Positions 45,565 to 54,544 of a stretch of DNA of 64,000 nucleotides are shown here, in pieces (position 1 is the stretch's first letter; each line of letters begins with the position of its first letter). This DNA comes from Mahella australiensis 50-1 BON. GTDB taxonomy: Bacteria; Bacillota; Clostridia; Mahellales; Mahellaceae. The notes under the pieces are model-generated. The model ran no database searches. It was not told the DNA's origin and saw nothing but the letters and a program-made list of their open reading frames with translations. The stretch spans positions 1,942,001 to 2,006,000 of the forward strand of contig NC_015520.1 of NCBI RefSeq assembly GCF_000213255.1, written 5' to 3'. The position numbers and the translations under genes were made by a program.

Positions 45565-45572
45565 TTACTTAT
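45565..45572. repeat. Right 8-bp target-site duplication of element 2
   Basis: Exact copy of the eight bases at 45421-45428. Confidence 0.7.
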
Positions 45573-45626
45573 AACATTTAGCGCGCTTATAACATAAGAT
45601 GAATTATAATGAAGGGAGGTACAATA

Positions 45627-46922
45627 ATGAGCCTTTGGTCCAATGTTTTAATACAGCGTAAGGTAGATCCTGATATTCTCATGCATATGATGCGGACAGA
45701 TAGCATGGAGCAAACCGTATCGGTCATAATATTCGCAAAAGATTTAGCAAATAAAGTTACCGAAGAAGCTATATATAAAGCCAATGGCAGGATAAAATAT
45801 AAGCTCCCACTGATAAAAGCTTATGCGGTGGAACTTTCTTATAAGCATATAAAAGACCTAGCGTTATTGAAAGATGTCATATATATATCCAATGATGCAA
45901 ACGTTAAGTGTTTTTTGGATATTGCACGGCCTGAGGTCAAAGCACCCCAGTGTCATAGAGCAGGGTATACCGGCAGCGGGGTAACCATAGCCATACTGGA
46001 TACCGGGATATATCCTCATCCAGATTTGATACAACCCAAAAATAGAATAATAGGGTTTAAAGACCTAATAAACGGTATTAACAGACCATACGATGATAAT
46101 GGTCACGGTACCCATGTAGCAGGAGATGCTGCTTCCAACGGTATTTCTTCCAATGGCAAGTATAAAGGCATAGCTCCCGGGAGTAATTTGGTTGGCGTAA
46201 AGGTGCTGGATGAAAATGGAACCGGAAATGTGTCCGATATAGTGGCCGGTATGCAGTGGGCAACCGATAATAAAGATAAATACGGTATAAGAGTAATGTC
46301 CATGTCTTTAGGCAGCAATAAGGTATTTGCCGGTATAGACCCGATGATGGTAGCGGTTAAAGCCGTATGGGACAGCGGCATTGTAGTAGTAGCCGCTGCA
46401 GGCAACAGCGGCCCTAAAGATAATACCATAGCTTCACCTGGTATCAGTCCCGTTATAATCACCGTAGGGGCCGCCGACGACAAAGGCACCCCGACAATCG
46501 ACGATGACATCGTTGCCCCATTTTCCAGTCGCGGGACATTTCGAAGATGTCGCAGAGTTGATAAGCCTGATATAGTAGCGCCAGGCGTAAATATAACCTC
46601 TCTGGCGGCCGATATCGATTATTGCCCTGATAACATTGCAAGCAACGAGCATCGATCAAACGATGCAGCAACTGTCGGAACACATAAAAAAAGCATGAAG
46701 GTAAGCTCGGCCAAATATAAAACCATGTCCGGTACGTCCTTTGCTACTCCCATAGTATCCGGAGCTATAAGCCTGCTCTTGCAAAAAAGTCCATCGCTTA
46801 CACCCGATGAGGTAAAAAAGATCGTATTATCATCAGGAAATCCGCTTAAAGGTCAACCCAGAAATGCACAAGGCAATGGAATAATAGATATAGAAAAAAT
46901 GCTGGCTCAAGTAGCGCCTTAA
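45627..46922 (+). CDS. Subtilisin-like serine protease (S8, AprX-like)
   Basis: The start is ATG 45627 after GGGAGG; an upstream in-frame ATG (45609) precedes that site. The 431-residue protein lacks a signal peptide. Residues 1-100 resemble an I9-type pro-region. The catalytic triad is Asp125 (AILDTG), His160 (GHGTHVAG) and Ser371 (SGTSFATP), with the oxyanion Asn in AAAGNSGP. Length and lack of a signal resemble Bacillus AprX, a cytosolic or late-released protease of the stationary phase. It diverges from the tiny-protein cluster across the mobile element. Confidence 0.9.
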   Translation: MSLWSNVLIQRKVDPDILMHMMRTDSMEQTVSVIIFAKDLANKVTEEAIYKANGRIKYKLPLIKAYAVELSYKHIKDLALLKDVIYISNDANVKCFLDIARPEVKAPQCHRAGYTGSGVTIAILDTGIYPHPDLIQPKNRIIGFKDLINGINRPYDDNGHGTHVAGDAASNGISSNGKYKGIAPGSNLVGVKVLDENGTGNVSDIVAGMQWATDNKDKYGIRVMSMSLGSNKVFAGIDPMMVAVKAVWDSGIVVVAAAGNSGPKDNTIASPGISPVIITVGAADDKGTPTIDDDIVAPFSSRGTFRRCRRVDKPDIVAPGVNITSLAADIDYCPDNIASNEHRSNDAATVGTHKKSMKVSSAKYKTMSGTSFATPIVSGAISLLLQKSPSLTPDEVKKIVLSSGNPLKGQPRNAQGNGIIDIEKMLAQVAP

Positions 46923-47335
46923 GCCAAGCATTCATATAACAAATTGTAGAGGTTCTTGTCGATCTTCTTTACGTTTATAGGCTTCATATCCTTGTTTACA
47001 AAGGCATGCACAGTATAACCCTCGGCTATCAAAACCTGCTCAGGTTGCTTGAGAACCCGGTAGCCGAAGGTTATCCTAACACCCTTTATCTCTTTTACAT
47101 ATGTACGTATTATAAGCCGATCCTCATAATATGCCGGTTTTTTATAAACACAATGGCTTTCCAACAACGGCAGCAAAAACCCGTCCTTTTCCATCTGCCC
47201 GTAGCTCCTGCCCAGCGAAGCCAGAAAATCCGTCCGCCCCTCTTCGAACCATGGATAATAGTTTGAGTGATGCACTATGCCCATTTGATCGGTCTCTTTA
47301 TAACGCACCTTTATATGCGTGTCATAAGAATACAA
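46919..47335 (-). CDS. Acyl-CoA thioesterase (YbgC/4-hydroxybenzoyl-CoA type hot-dog fold)
   Basis: The 138-residue protein has the hot-dog thioesterase start VRYKETDQMGIVHHSNYYPWFEEGRTDF, whose Asp in the TDQMG motif is the catalytic residue of the 4HBT branch. It starts at TTG eight bases after GGGAGG and its stop overlaps the convergent subtilase stop by four bases. It lies 17 bases after pfkA. Physiological substrate unknown, probably a short-chain or aromatic acyl-CoA. Confidence 0.85.
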   Translation of the reverse strand: MYSYDTHIKVRYKETDQMGIVHHSNYYPWFEEGRTDFLASLGRSYGQMEKDGFLLPLLESHCVYKKPAYYEDRLIIRTYVKEIKGVRITFGYRVLKQPEQVLIAEGYTVHAFVNKDMKPINVKKIDKNLYNLLYECLA

Positions 47336-47351
47336 AGTAAAGCCTCCCAGT

Positions 47352-48329
47352 CTACATTGACAGGATCTGCGCTAATCGATATAGATCCTGATTAAATGAG
47401 CGTTTCATAGTCAAAGCTTCTTCTACTTCAACGTCCACTATATGATTATTTCTTATACCCACTACTCGATTGCCTATACCCTGCTTCAACAATTCTACTG
47501 CTCTGGCACCCATGCGGCTGGCCAGTATTCTATCGAAAGCCGTAGGACTACCACCGCGTTGTATATGGCCTAATATGGTTACTTTAACTTCCAAACCTGT
47601 TTTAGCCTCTATTTCCTTACCCAGCTCGATAGTACCGCTTATTTCTTTGTTTAATACCACCCCTTCAGCCAATACGATGATGCTATGTTGTTTGCCCCTG
47701 TTTCTGCCTTGTATTATGCGCCTGCATATCTCATCTGTCTCAAACGGCAGCTCGGGAACTATAATGCTCTCGGCTCCGCCGGCTATACCGGAATAAAGAG
47801 CTATATCACCGGCATTACGGCCCATCACTTCTACAATGCTTATTCGGTCATGTGAGGAAGCAGTATCCCTCAGTTTATTTATGGCATCGATCACGGTATT
47901 AATAGCGGTGCTGAAGCCTATAGTATAATCCGTACAAGCTATGTCATTGTCTATAGTTCCCGGTAACCCTATGGTAGGCACGCCCAGTCGGCTCAAATCT
48001 CTGGCTCCTCTGAATGAACCGTCGCCTCCTATTACCACGATACCCTCTATTCCATATTTCTTTATAATTTCCATCGCCTTTTGCATACCGGCTTCGGTTT
48101 TAAATTCTTCGCTGCGAGCGGTCTTTAAGATGGTGCCACCCCTATGCAATATATCGCCCACGGCTGATATATCCAACTCTTGAATCTCATCGTGAATAAG
48201 GCCGTTAAATCCCCTTATTATACCTAAAGTCCTCATATCGTTGTATGCGCCGGTACGCACTACAGCCCTTATAGCCGCATTCATGCCTGGCGCATCTCCA
48301 CCGCTGGTTAAAACGCCTATTGTCTTCAT
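47352..48329 (-). CDS. pfkA: ATP-dependent 6-phosphofructokinase
   Basis: The start is ATG 48329 after GGAGG, giving 325 residues, close to other bacterial PfkA. Motifs: [17 protein letters not shown] at the ATP site, GGDGSFRGA near 102, [10 protein letters not shown] with the catalytic Asp near 127, and MGRNAGDIA near 169. It commits fructose 6-phosphate to glycolysis. A Gly residue after GGDGS indicates ATP rather than pyrophosphate as donor. It has its own promoter upstream. Confidence 0.96.
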   Translation of the reverse strand: MKTIGVLTSGGDAPGMNAAIRAVVRTGAYNDMRTLGIIRGFNGLIHDEIQELDISAVGDILHRGGTILKTARSEEFKTEAGMQKAMEIIKKYGIEGIVVIGGDGSFRGARDLSRLGVPTIGLPGTIDNDIACTDYTIGFSTAINTVIDAINKLRDTASSHDRISIVEVMGRNAGDIALYSGIAGGAESIIVPELPFETDEICRRIIQGRNRGKQHSIIVLAEGVVLNKEISGTIELGKEIEAKTGLEVKVTILGHIQRGGSPTAFDRILASRMGARAVELLKQGIGNRVVGIRNNHIVDVEVEEALTMKRSFNQDLYRLAQILSM

Positions 48330-48359
48330 ATGTACCTCCACTTTATAATATCATGTCTA

Positions 48360-48388
48360 AGTTTAACTAAAATTTCTTATTACGTCAA
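48360..48388 (-). promoter_or_regulatory. Promoter of pfkA
   Basis: TTGACG (48383-48388), 17 bases, TAAACT (48360-48365) on the minus strand, directly after the mtrB stop codon. Confidence 0.65.
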
Positions 48389-48391
48389 GCA

Positions 48392-48625
48392 TCAGTCGCT
48401 GCTAAGCTCGCCCATTTTCGTAAGTATTGTGGCTTTGCCTCTGATTTTTATGGCAGCGGTATTCTCAGTAAATTGGGCTATCATTACCTCTCCCTTATCC
48501 AGTTTCTCGGTATGATGAAATTTCGTATCTCGCCCTCTAGTCAAACCTATAACGGTTACGCTGTCTTCTAATGCTTTAATGCATATATAATCTCCCAATA
48601 TTTCATCCAATTTATCCTGTTCCAT
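48392..48625 (-). CDS. mtrB: Tryptophan RNA-binding attenuation protein (TRAP)
   Basis: The 77-residue protein is strongly similar to Bacillus [24 protein letters not shown], then [20 protein letters not shown] and AAIKIRG. The RNA-binding Lys-Lys-Arg triad is kept (Lys41, Lys60, Arg62, matching Bacillus Lys37, Lys56, Arg58), as are the tryptophan-pocket threonines. TRAP forms an 11-subunit ring that, with tryptophan bound, wraps GAG/UAG repeats in trp leaders and causes termination. There are no trp genes in this window. AAGGAGG precedes the ATG. It lies 52 bases after dnaE. Confidence 0.92.
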   Translation of the reverse strand: MEQDKLDEILGDYICIKALEDSVTVIGLTRGRDTKFHHTEKLDKGEVMIAQFTENTAAIKIRGKATILTKMGELSSD

Positions 48626-48677
48626 TTTTTAAGTCCTCCTTAATTCTCAAATACGTGTTGTTAAAACACGGCCAACA

Positions 48678-51600
48678 TTATATCACTTTTACACACTCAC
48701 GGCCCAGAAGCTCTTCAAGCCTGTTTAGCAGCTCCGGCGTAAGTTCTATCCAAAGTTTCTTATCAGCCATAAACCGATGCTTAGATGCTTCATCATACAA
48801 ATAAACGGGTACTTTGCCGCTGTAGCATTCTAGCAACGGCTTTATATCCTCTGCCATACTCACATTCTTTCCTTTACCTATAATAAGATAAAGACGATGG
48901 GCTTTACTCGATTGCGGTAAAGGATTGACTTCATCGCATATAAGTTTCGGCTCTTCGCCTTCGCGCGCGCTTATACGACCGCGTATCAGCACAATGTTAT
49001 CCGGTTTCAGCATGGACAAATAACGGTTGTACACTGTAGGGAAGACTAACACCTCTATAGCCCCGTAAAGGTCTTCCAGCGTCATAAAAGCCATTAAGCT
49101 ATCGTTTTTTGTAGTTTTGGTCTTTATAGCACTTATTATACCGCCCATTACCACACTATCGCCATCTTTGACCGATACCCCATCTTCTAAAATATCTTCA
49201 TCGTTCTCATCTATTTTCAATGCCTTTATATGCGCCGTGTTAGCGGTGCAGCAGCTTTCCAGGACATCGCTGTGCTCTGCAAGGGGATGACCACTAACAT
49301 ATATGCCCAACGTTTCTTTTTCCATCGCCAGTATATCTTTAACAGGATATTCGGGTATATCAGGCAATTCATCGCTTTCACTTGAGACTTGTCGCGTTGC
49401 AGCCTTATCGAAAATCGATACCTGACCATCCAGATTCTCCTTTTTATTGCGCAACGTACTTTCAATAATACGCTCGTAAACCTTCAACAGAGCAGAGCGC
49501 TTTATGCCCAATGAATCGAACGCTCCGCATTTTATAAGACTTTCCATCATCTTTTTATTTATAGCATGCATGTCGATTTTACGGCACATATCGGTGAAGC
49601 TAGTAAATAAGCCCTGGCTTTCTCTAGCATTTATTATAGCATTTATAGCATCTTTGCCTACGTTTTTTACGGCGGCCAGTCCAAATCTTATTGTATCGCT
49701 CTCAACGCTGAATTTGGCATTACTATGATTTATGTCCGGAGGCAATATTCTTATGCCTATGCGCTTGGCTGCTTGTATATAATAAGCTATTTTATCGGTA
49801 TTATCCATAAAGCTGTTCATCATAGCTGCCATAAATTCAATAGGGTAGTGGCACTTAAGCCATGCTGTTTGGTACGCTATAACTGCATAGGCAGCAGCAT
49901 GGCACTTGTTAAAGGCATAATTAGCAAATTCCTCCATCTCATCGAAAATCGCACTGGCGCTGACTTCATCTATGCCTTTGCGCACCGCGCCGGGCACTAC
50001 TATATTGCCCTCCTCATCTACTACGCCATATATGAAGCTTTGGCGCTCTTTTTCCATTACGTCAGCTTTCTTTTTGGCCATAGCTCGGCGTACAAGATCA
50101 GCTCTACCCATGGAATAACCGGCAATATCCCTAACTATCTGCATAACCTGCTCCTGATAAACCATACACCCGTAGGTCACCTCTAAAATGGGACGAAGGC
50201 ACGGATGCGTATACGATATGTGCTGAGGATCTTTTTTGCCTGCCAAGTATCTCGGTATTTGTTCCATAGGCCCCGGCCTGTATAACGATATGCCCGCGAT
50301 TATATCCTCAAGGCAAGATGGCTTTAACTCCTTCATGAATTGTTTCATTCCCGCGCTTTCCAACTGGAACACGCCATCGGTATCGCCCCGACCTATCATA
50401 TCATACACTGCGGCATCATCAAACGACAAGCTATCCAAATCTACATCGATATGCCTGTTGGATCGTACCATATCCACAGCATCCCTTATAACCGTCAGCG
50501 TTCTCAAGCCCAGAAAGTCCATCTTAAGCAGGCCTAATTCTTCCAGCGTTCCCATGGTAAACTGTGTGGTTATCACATCATCATTGCGCTGAAGGGGTAC
50601 ATATTCCGTCAATGGCTTTTCTGATATAACTACTCCTGCAGCATGCGTCGAAGCATGTCGCGGTAAACCTTCCAAGGCTTTAGCCGTATCTATCAGGCGC
50701 TTTACTCGCGCATCCTGATATGCCTCGCGCAATTCGCCGCTTATGCTCAAAGCTTTATCAATGGTCATGCCCAATTGAAACGGTACCATCTTGGCTACAG
50801 CATCTACTTCGGCATAACTCATATTAAGGGCACGCCCTACATCGCGTATAGCCGCCCGAGCTGCCATGGTTCCGAATGTGATTATCTGTGCCACGCGGTC
50901 ATAACCATACTTATGAAATACATAATCTATAACCTCCTGGCGACGCTCGAAACAGAAGTCGACATCTATATCCGGCATGCTAACCCGTTCAGGATTGAGC
51001 AAGCGTTCAAAAAGCAGGCCGAACTGCAGCGGGTCCACATTTGTTATATTCAATGCATATGCCACAAGGCTGCCTACGCCACTGCCCCGACCTGGACCCA
51101 CCATTATGCCATTGTCCTTTGCATATTTAACAAAATCCCATACTATGAGGAAATAGTCGACATATCCCATCTGGCATATAACGCTCAATTCATACTCCAG
51201 CCTATCCCTTATCTGCGGCGTTATGTCGCTGTAACGCCGTTTAATTCCCGTTTCACATAATTGCCTAAGATACTGTTCTGATGTAAAACCCGATGGTACA
51301 TCGTACTTTGGTAAATAACGCTTGCTAAAGTCAAAGGTTACATTACAGCGATCAGCTATTGCAATACTGTTGGTTATAGCCTCCGGTATATAATCAAAGG
51401 ATTCATACATTTCCAATGGCGACTTAAGATAAAATTGATCTGTTTGAAAACGCATTCTATCAGGGGTATCTATAGTCTTACCAGTTTGTATGCACAATAG
51501 GACGTCGTGAGCATCGGCATCAGCCTTGTCCACATAATGGACATCGTTAGTCGCTACCGGCGGGATGCCGGTACGCCGCGATATCCTTATCAGCTCCTGA

Positions 51601-52160
51601 AGCACACGCTGCTCATCCTCTATGCCGTGATCCTGCAGTTCAAGATAAAAATTACCATCGCCAAATATATCGTTAAACTTCAACGCCATTTGTTCGGCTT
51701 CTTCATAGCGCTGCTCGAGTATAAGCATAGGTATGTTCCCAGCAAGGCAGCCGCTTAAAGCTATAAGCCCTTCATGATATTGCTGCAGCAACTGCATATC
51801 CACCCTCGGCTTGTAATAAAACCCGTCTATAAACCCCGCCGATACCAGTTTTATAAGGTTCTTATAGCCGTCATTATCCTTAGCTAATAACGTCAAATGC
51901 GCATATGAATCATCTATATGAGGCTGTTTATCGAACAAAGACCGTGGAGCAACATATACTTCACAACCGATAATCGGCTTTATACCTACTGCACTAGCCT
52001 CTTTATAAAAATGAACCACACCGTACATGTTGCCATGGTCAGTAATAGCTATGCTGTCCATACCTAGCTCTCGGCATCGGTTTATCAGATCTTTTACACG
52101 CCCTGCGCCATCTAACAAGCTATATTCTGTATGCACATGCAAATGGCTAAATTTAGGCAT
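48678..52160 (-). CDS. dnaE: DNA polymerase III subunit alpha (DnaE)
   Basis: The 1160-residue protein is a DnaE1-type replicative polymerase. It has the N-terminal PHP domain (HLHVHTEYSLLDGAGR), the palm catalytic motif PDIDVDF near residue 400, GRGSGVGSLVAYAL near 360, the fingers region RPGPM near 625, helix-hairpin-helix and C-terminal OB-fold (VMGGIISAIKTKTTKN). Firmicutes also use PolC for leading-strand synthesis; that gene is not here. It follows the Crh-like gene by three bases. Confidence 0.97.
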   Translation of the reverse strand: MPKFSHLHVHTEYSLLDGAGRVKDLINRCRELGMDSIAITDHGNMYGVVHFYKEASAVGIKPIIGCEVYVAPRSLFDKQPHIDDSYAHLTLLAKDNDGYKNLIKLVSAGFIDGFYYKPRVDMQLLQQYHEGLIALSGCLAGNIPMLILEQRYEEAEQMALKFNDIFGDGNFYLELQDHGIEDEQRVLQELIRISRRTGIPPVATNDVHYVDKADADAHDVLLCIQTGKTIDTPDRMRFQTDQFYLKSPLEMYESFDYIPEAITNSIAIADRCNVTFDFSKRYLPKYDVPSGFTSEQYLRQLCETGIKRRYSDITPQIRDRLEYELSVICQMGYVDYFLIVWDFVKYAKDNGIMVGPGRGSGVGSLVAYALNITNVDPLQFGLLFERLLNPERVSMPDIDVDFCFERRQEVIDYVFHKYGYDRVAQIITFGTMAARAAIRDVGRALNMSYAEVDAVAKMVPFQLGMTIDKALSISGELREAYQDARVKRLIDTAKALEGLPRHASTHAAGVVISEKPLTEYVPLQRNDDVITTQFTMGTLEELGLLKMDFLGLRTLTVIRDAVDMVRSNRHIDVDLDSLSFDDAAVYDMIGRGDTDGVFQLESAGMKQFMKELKPSCLEDIIAGISLYRPGPMEQIPRYLAGKKDPQHISYTHPCLRPILEVTYGCMVYQEQVMQIVRDIAGYSMGRADLVRRAMAKKKADVMEKERQSFIYGVVDEEGNIVVPGAVRKGIDEVSASAIFDEMEEFANYAFNKCHAAAYAVIAYQTAWLKCHYPIEFMAAMMNSFMDNTDKIAYYIQAAKRIGIRILPPDINHSNAKFSVESDTIRFGLAAVKNVGKDAINAIINARESQGLFTSFTDMCRKIDMHAINKKMMESLIKCGAFDSLGIKRSALLKVYERIIESTLRNKKENLDGQVSIFDKAATRQVSSESDELPDIPEYPVKDILAMEKETLGIYVSGHPLAEHSDVLESCCTANTAHIKALKIDENDEDILEDGVSVKDGDSVVMGGIISAIKTKTTKNDSLMAFMTLEDLYGAIEVLVFPTVYNRYLSMLKPDNIVLIRGRISAREGEEPKLICDEVNPLPQSSKAHRLYLIIGKGKNVSMAEDIKPLLECYSGKVPVYLYDEASKHRFMADKKLWIELTPELLNRLEELLGRECVKVI

Positions 52161-52163
52161 ACA

Positions 52164-52562
52164 TCACTCACCCAGCGCCGTCTCTTCATTTGTATGTTTG
52201 CCTTGATCCTGAAGGGCTTGCGGGTGTTCTTTACGCCAACGCTCCATTTCTTCCGGATCATTATGATTGGGCATGGCTTCCAGCATCTTAGCATACATCG
52301 ATGCATCAAAAGGCATGCGCAGAAAATCCACCAAATGCTTAAAAGCCTCTTGTTCGTCATCGCCTGATACCGTAATCTTCACTATACTACCATCATAAAC
52401 GCCCATAGCCATTAATCCTAGTATGCTTTTACCATCTACCTTTTTATTATTGATCTCCAGCCATACATGGGCTCTGAATTTGTTGGCTATTTGAACAAAC
52501 GTGGCCGCAGCTCTGGATTGAAGACCGATTCCGTTGGTAACCTTAACCTTTTCTTGTATCAT
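52164..52562 (-). CDS. crh: Crh-like HPr paralogue with C-terminal extension
   Basis: Residues 1-85 align with HPr/Crh, but the PTS phosphorylation site His15 is Gln15 (GLQSRAA), as in Bacillus Crh, whereas the HprK target Ser46 (KSILGLMAM) is kept. It therefore cannot carry PTS phosphate and should act in catabolite control as a CcpA partner after Ser46 phosphorylation. A tail of about 47 residues (Met-, Glu- and His-containing) extends beyond normal Crh. The rapZ-whiA-crh order is as in Bacillus. Its ATG lies inside the end of whiA. Confidence 0.88.
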   Translation of the reverse strand: MIQEKVKVTNGIGLQSRAAATFVQIANKFRAHVWLEINNKKVDGKSILGLMAMGVYDGSIVKITVSGDDEQEAFKHLVDFLRMPFDASMYAKMLEAMPNHNDPEEMERWRKEHPQALQDQGKHTNEETALGE

Positions 52563-53526
52563 TCTGTACCGCTCCTTTCCTCGCCTTTAAATCTTCCGCC
52601 AGCTGCTCTATCTTCTTCAACCTATGATTAACGCCCGATTTACTTAGCGGAGGATCTAACATTTCGCCCAGTTCTTTTAGGCTGGCTTCTGTATACTCCA
52701 TACGCAATTGCGCCAGCTGTTTTAATTGCTGCGGCAAAATGTTTAATCCGACCGTATCCTTTATATATTGTATATCGCTAACCTGCCGCCAAGCAGCATC
52801 GACAGTTTTAGTCAAATTCGCAGTCTCACAATTGACCAGCCTGTTTATATTATTACGCATATCTTTATATACCTTTACATTTTCTATCTCCAACAATGAA
52901 TTTGTAGCACGAATTATATTTAGAAAGCGAATTATTTGCTCGCTTTCTTTTAAATATATCACATAACTGTTCTTGCGTTCAATATATTTAGCATTTATAC
53001 CAAAATGGTGTATCAGTTCGACCAGACTTCGAGCATACGTCTCGTCGCCGGCTACCAATTCCAAATGATAGTCTTTTTCAGGGTCCGTTATCGAACCTAT
53101 ACCCAAAAATGCCGCACGCAGATATGATTTTTTGCAACAGCGTTTTTTTACCACATCCTGATCTATATTATAATTTAAAATATTATTCGCCTGCGCATCA
53201 TCGTACAGCACACCGGTATCTCTCATAATATGAGTAGCATCGGCACTATCGGTAACGGTTAAAGTATAACCGTGCGCTTTTTGAAAGCGCTCATTGCGAT
53301 ATACGGTAAGTTCAGGTACTATATCATAAAGGCTTTTTATCAATTCATATATTCGACGCGCTATAGCTGCATTTTCAGTATGAAATTTAATACTTATATT
53401 ATTATTCCCTTTTATGTTTACAATTCCTATTGTTTGTAAAAAAGCCGCTATCTCAGCCCTTTGGCAGCAGGCGTTTTTTATCTTTTGTCGACAAAGTTCA
53501 TCTTTAACGTTATGGGAAAAAGACAA
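52543..53526 (-). CDS. whiA: DNA-binding protein WhiA
   Basis: I set the start at TTG 53526 (LSFSHNVKDEL), five bases after AAGGTG; a longer frame to 53544 overlaps rapZ. The 327-residue protein has an N-terminal LAGLIDADG-like fold (AAFLGIGSITDPEKDYHLEL near 130) and a C-terminal helix-turn-helix (SLKELGEMLDPPLSKSGVNHRLKKI). WhiA controls cell division and chromosome segregation genes in Firmicutes and sporulation in Actinobacteria. The yvcK/mgfK gene that usually separates rapZ and whiA is absent here. Confidence 0.93.
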   Translation of the reverse strand: MSFSHNVKDELCRQKIKNACCQRAEIAAFLQTIGIVNIKGNNNISIKFHTENAAIARRIYELIKSLYDIVPELTVYRNERFQKAHGYTLTVTDSADATHIMRDTGVLYDDAQANNILNYNIDQDVVKKRCCKKSYLRAAFLGIGSITDPEKDYHLELVAGDETYARSLVELIHHFGINAKYIERKNSYVIYLKESEQIIRFLNIIRATNSLLEIENVKVYKDMRNNINRLVNCETANLTKTVDAAWRQVSDIQYIKDTVGLNILPQQLKQLAQLRMEYTEASLKELGEMLDPPLSKSGVNHRLKKIEQLAEDLKARKGAVQNDTRKG

Positions 53527-53530
53527 TGGC

Positions 53531-54391
53531 TCACCTTCTCTCATTTATATCTCTATGTTCTACCATTACTTTATATCCTTGAGCCATCAAATATTCCTTT
53601 ATAACCTCTGCTATAGTCACCGAGCGGTGCATGCCTCCGGTACATCCTACAGCTATAACCAGCTCGTTTTTGCCTTCTTTTATATAACCAGGTATCAAGA
53701 AACTCAACAAATCCTTTAACTTGGATATAAAAATAGGAGTTTCCGGCTGTTTGAGTACATATTCGCGCACGCTTTCCTCCAAACCTGTATGCTCCTTAAG
53801 ACTAGGCACATAAAACGGATTCGGTAAAAATCTTACGTCAAATACAAGGTCGGCATCCAAAGGAAGTCCATACTTATACCCGAAGGATATTAGAGATATT
53901 GTCATACCTTCGTATCGCTCGTTCTCAACAAACAGATGATGCAGTTGTTCTTTAAGCTGTTTGGGCAATAGATCGCTGGTATCTATTATATAAGTAGCCT
54001 TCTCTTTTATATATTGAAGGCGACTCCGCTCTTCGGCTATAGCATAAGCCACTCTTCCCTCACTGGCTAGTGGGTGGCGGCGTCTGGTTTCTTTAAAGCG
54101 TTTTATTAGTACCTGATCCGAGGCTTCCAGGAATAATATTTCATACGGGTAACCCTGTTGTTTCAGCACTGATAAGCATTCGGCCATATCATTGAAGAAT
54201 TGGCCTCCACGTATATCGGTAACCACTGCTATTTTATCTATATTACCTCTGGATTGAAAACACAATTCTGCAAATTTTGGGATCAACAATGGTGGCAAAT
54301 TATCCACGCAGAAAAAACCGAAATCTTCCATAAAATGAAGTGTTTGGCTCTTTCCTGCCCCTGATAAACCTGTAACTATTACAAATCTCAT
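53531..54391 (-). CDS. rapZ: RNase adapter/nucleotide-binding protein RapZ (YvcJ)
   Basis: The start is ATG 54391 (MRFVIVTGLSGAGKSQ), with AAGGG nine bases upstream; frames to 54436 add non-homologous residues. The 286-residue protein has Walker A GLSGAGKS, Walker B-like VTDIRGGQF near 63 and the C-terminal GCTGGMHRSVTIAEVI motif near 245. In Bacillus the homologue YvcJ is a GTPase linked to competence; in E. coli RapZ senses glucosamine 6-phosphate. It begins the rapZ-whiA-crh set. Confidence 0.95.
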   Translation of the reverse strand: MRFVIVTGLSGAGKSQTLHFMEDFGFFCVDNLPPLLIPKFAELCFQSRGNIDKIAVVTDIRGGQFFNDMAECLSVLKQQGYPYEILFLEASDQVLIKRFKETRRRHPLASEGRVAYAIAEERSRLQYIKEKATYIIDTSDLLPKQLKEQLHHLFVENERYEGMTISLISFGYKYGLPLDADLVFDVRFLPNPFYVPSLKEHTGLEESVREYVLKQPETPIFISKLKDLLSFLIPGYIKEGKNELVIAVGCTGGMHRSVTIAEVIKEYLMAQGYKVMVEHRDINERR

Positions 54392-54544
54392 ATCATACAT
54401 CCCTTCAAATGCATTTAGTATATCGCTCACCATCAATGATATAGCACTTGTTTACCAGTTACTGCTCTGCTATCCTATAGCCCTGATAACTATTAATCTC
54501 TAGTTAATATACTGTGGATACCGTTTAAATTTATGAATTAGGGG

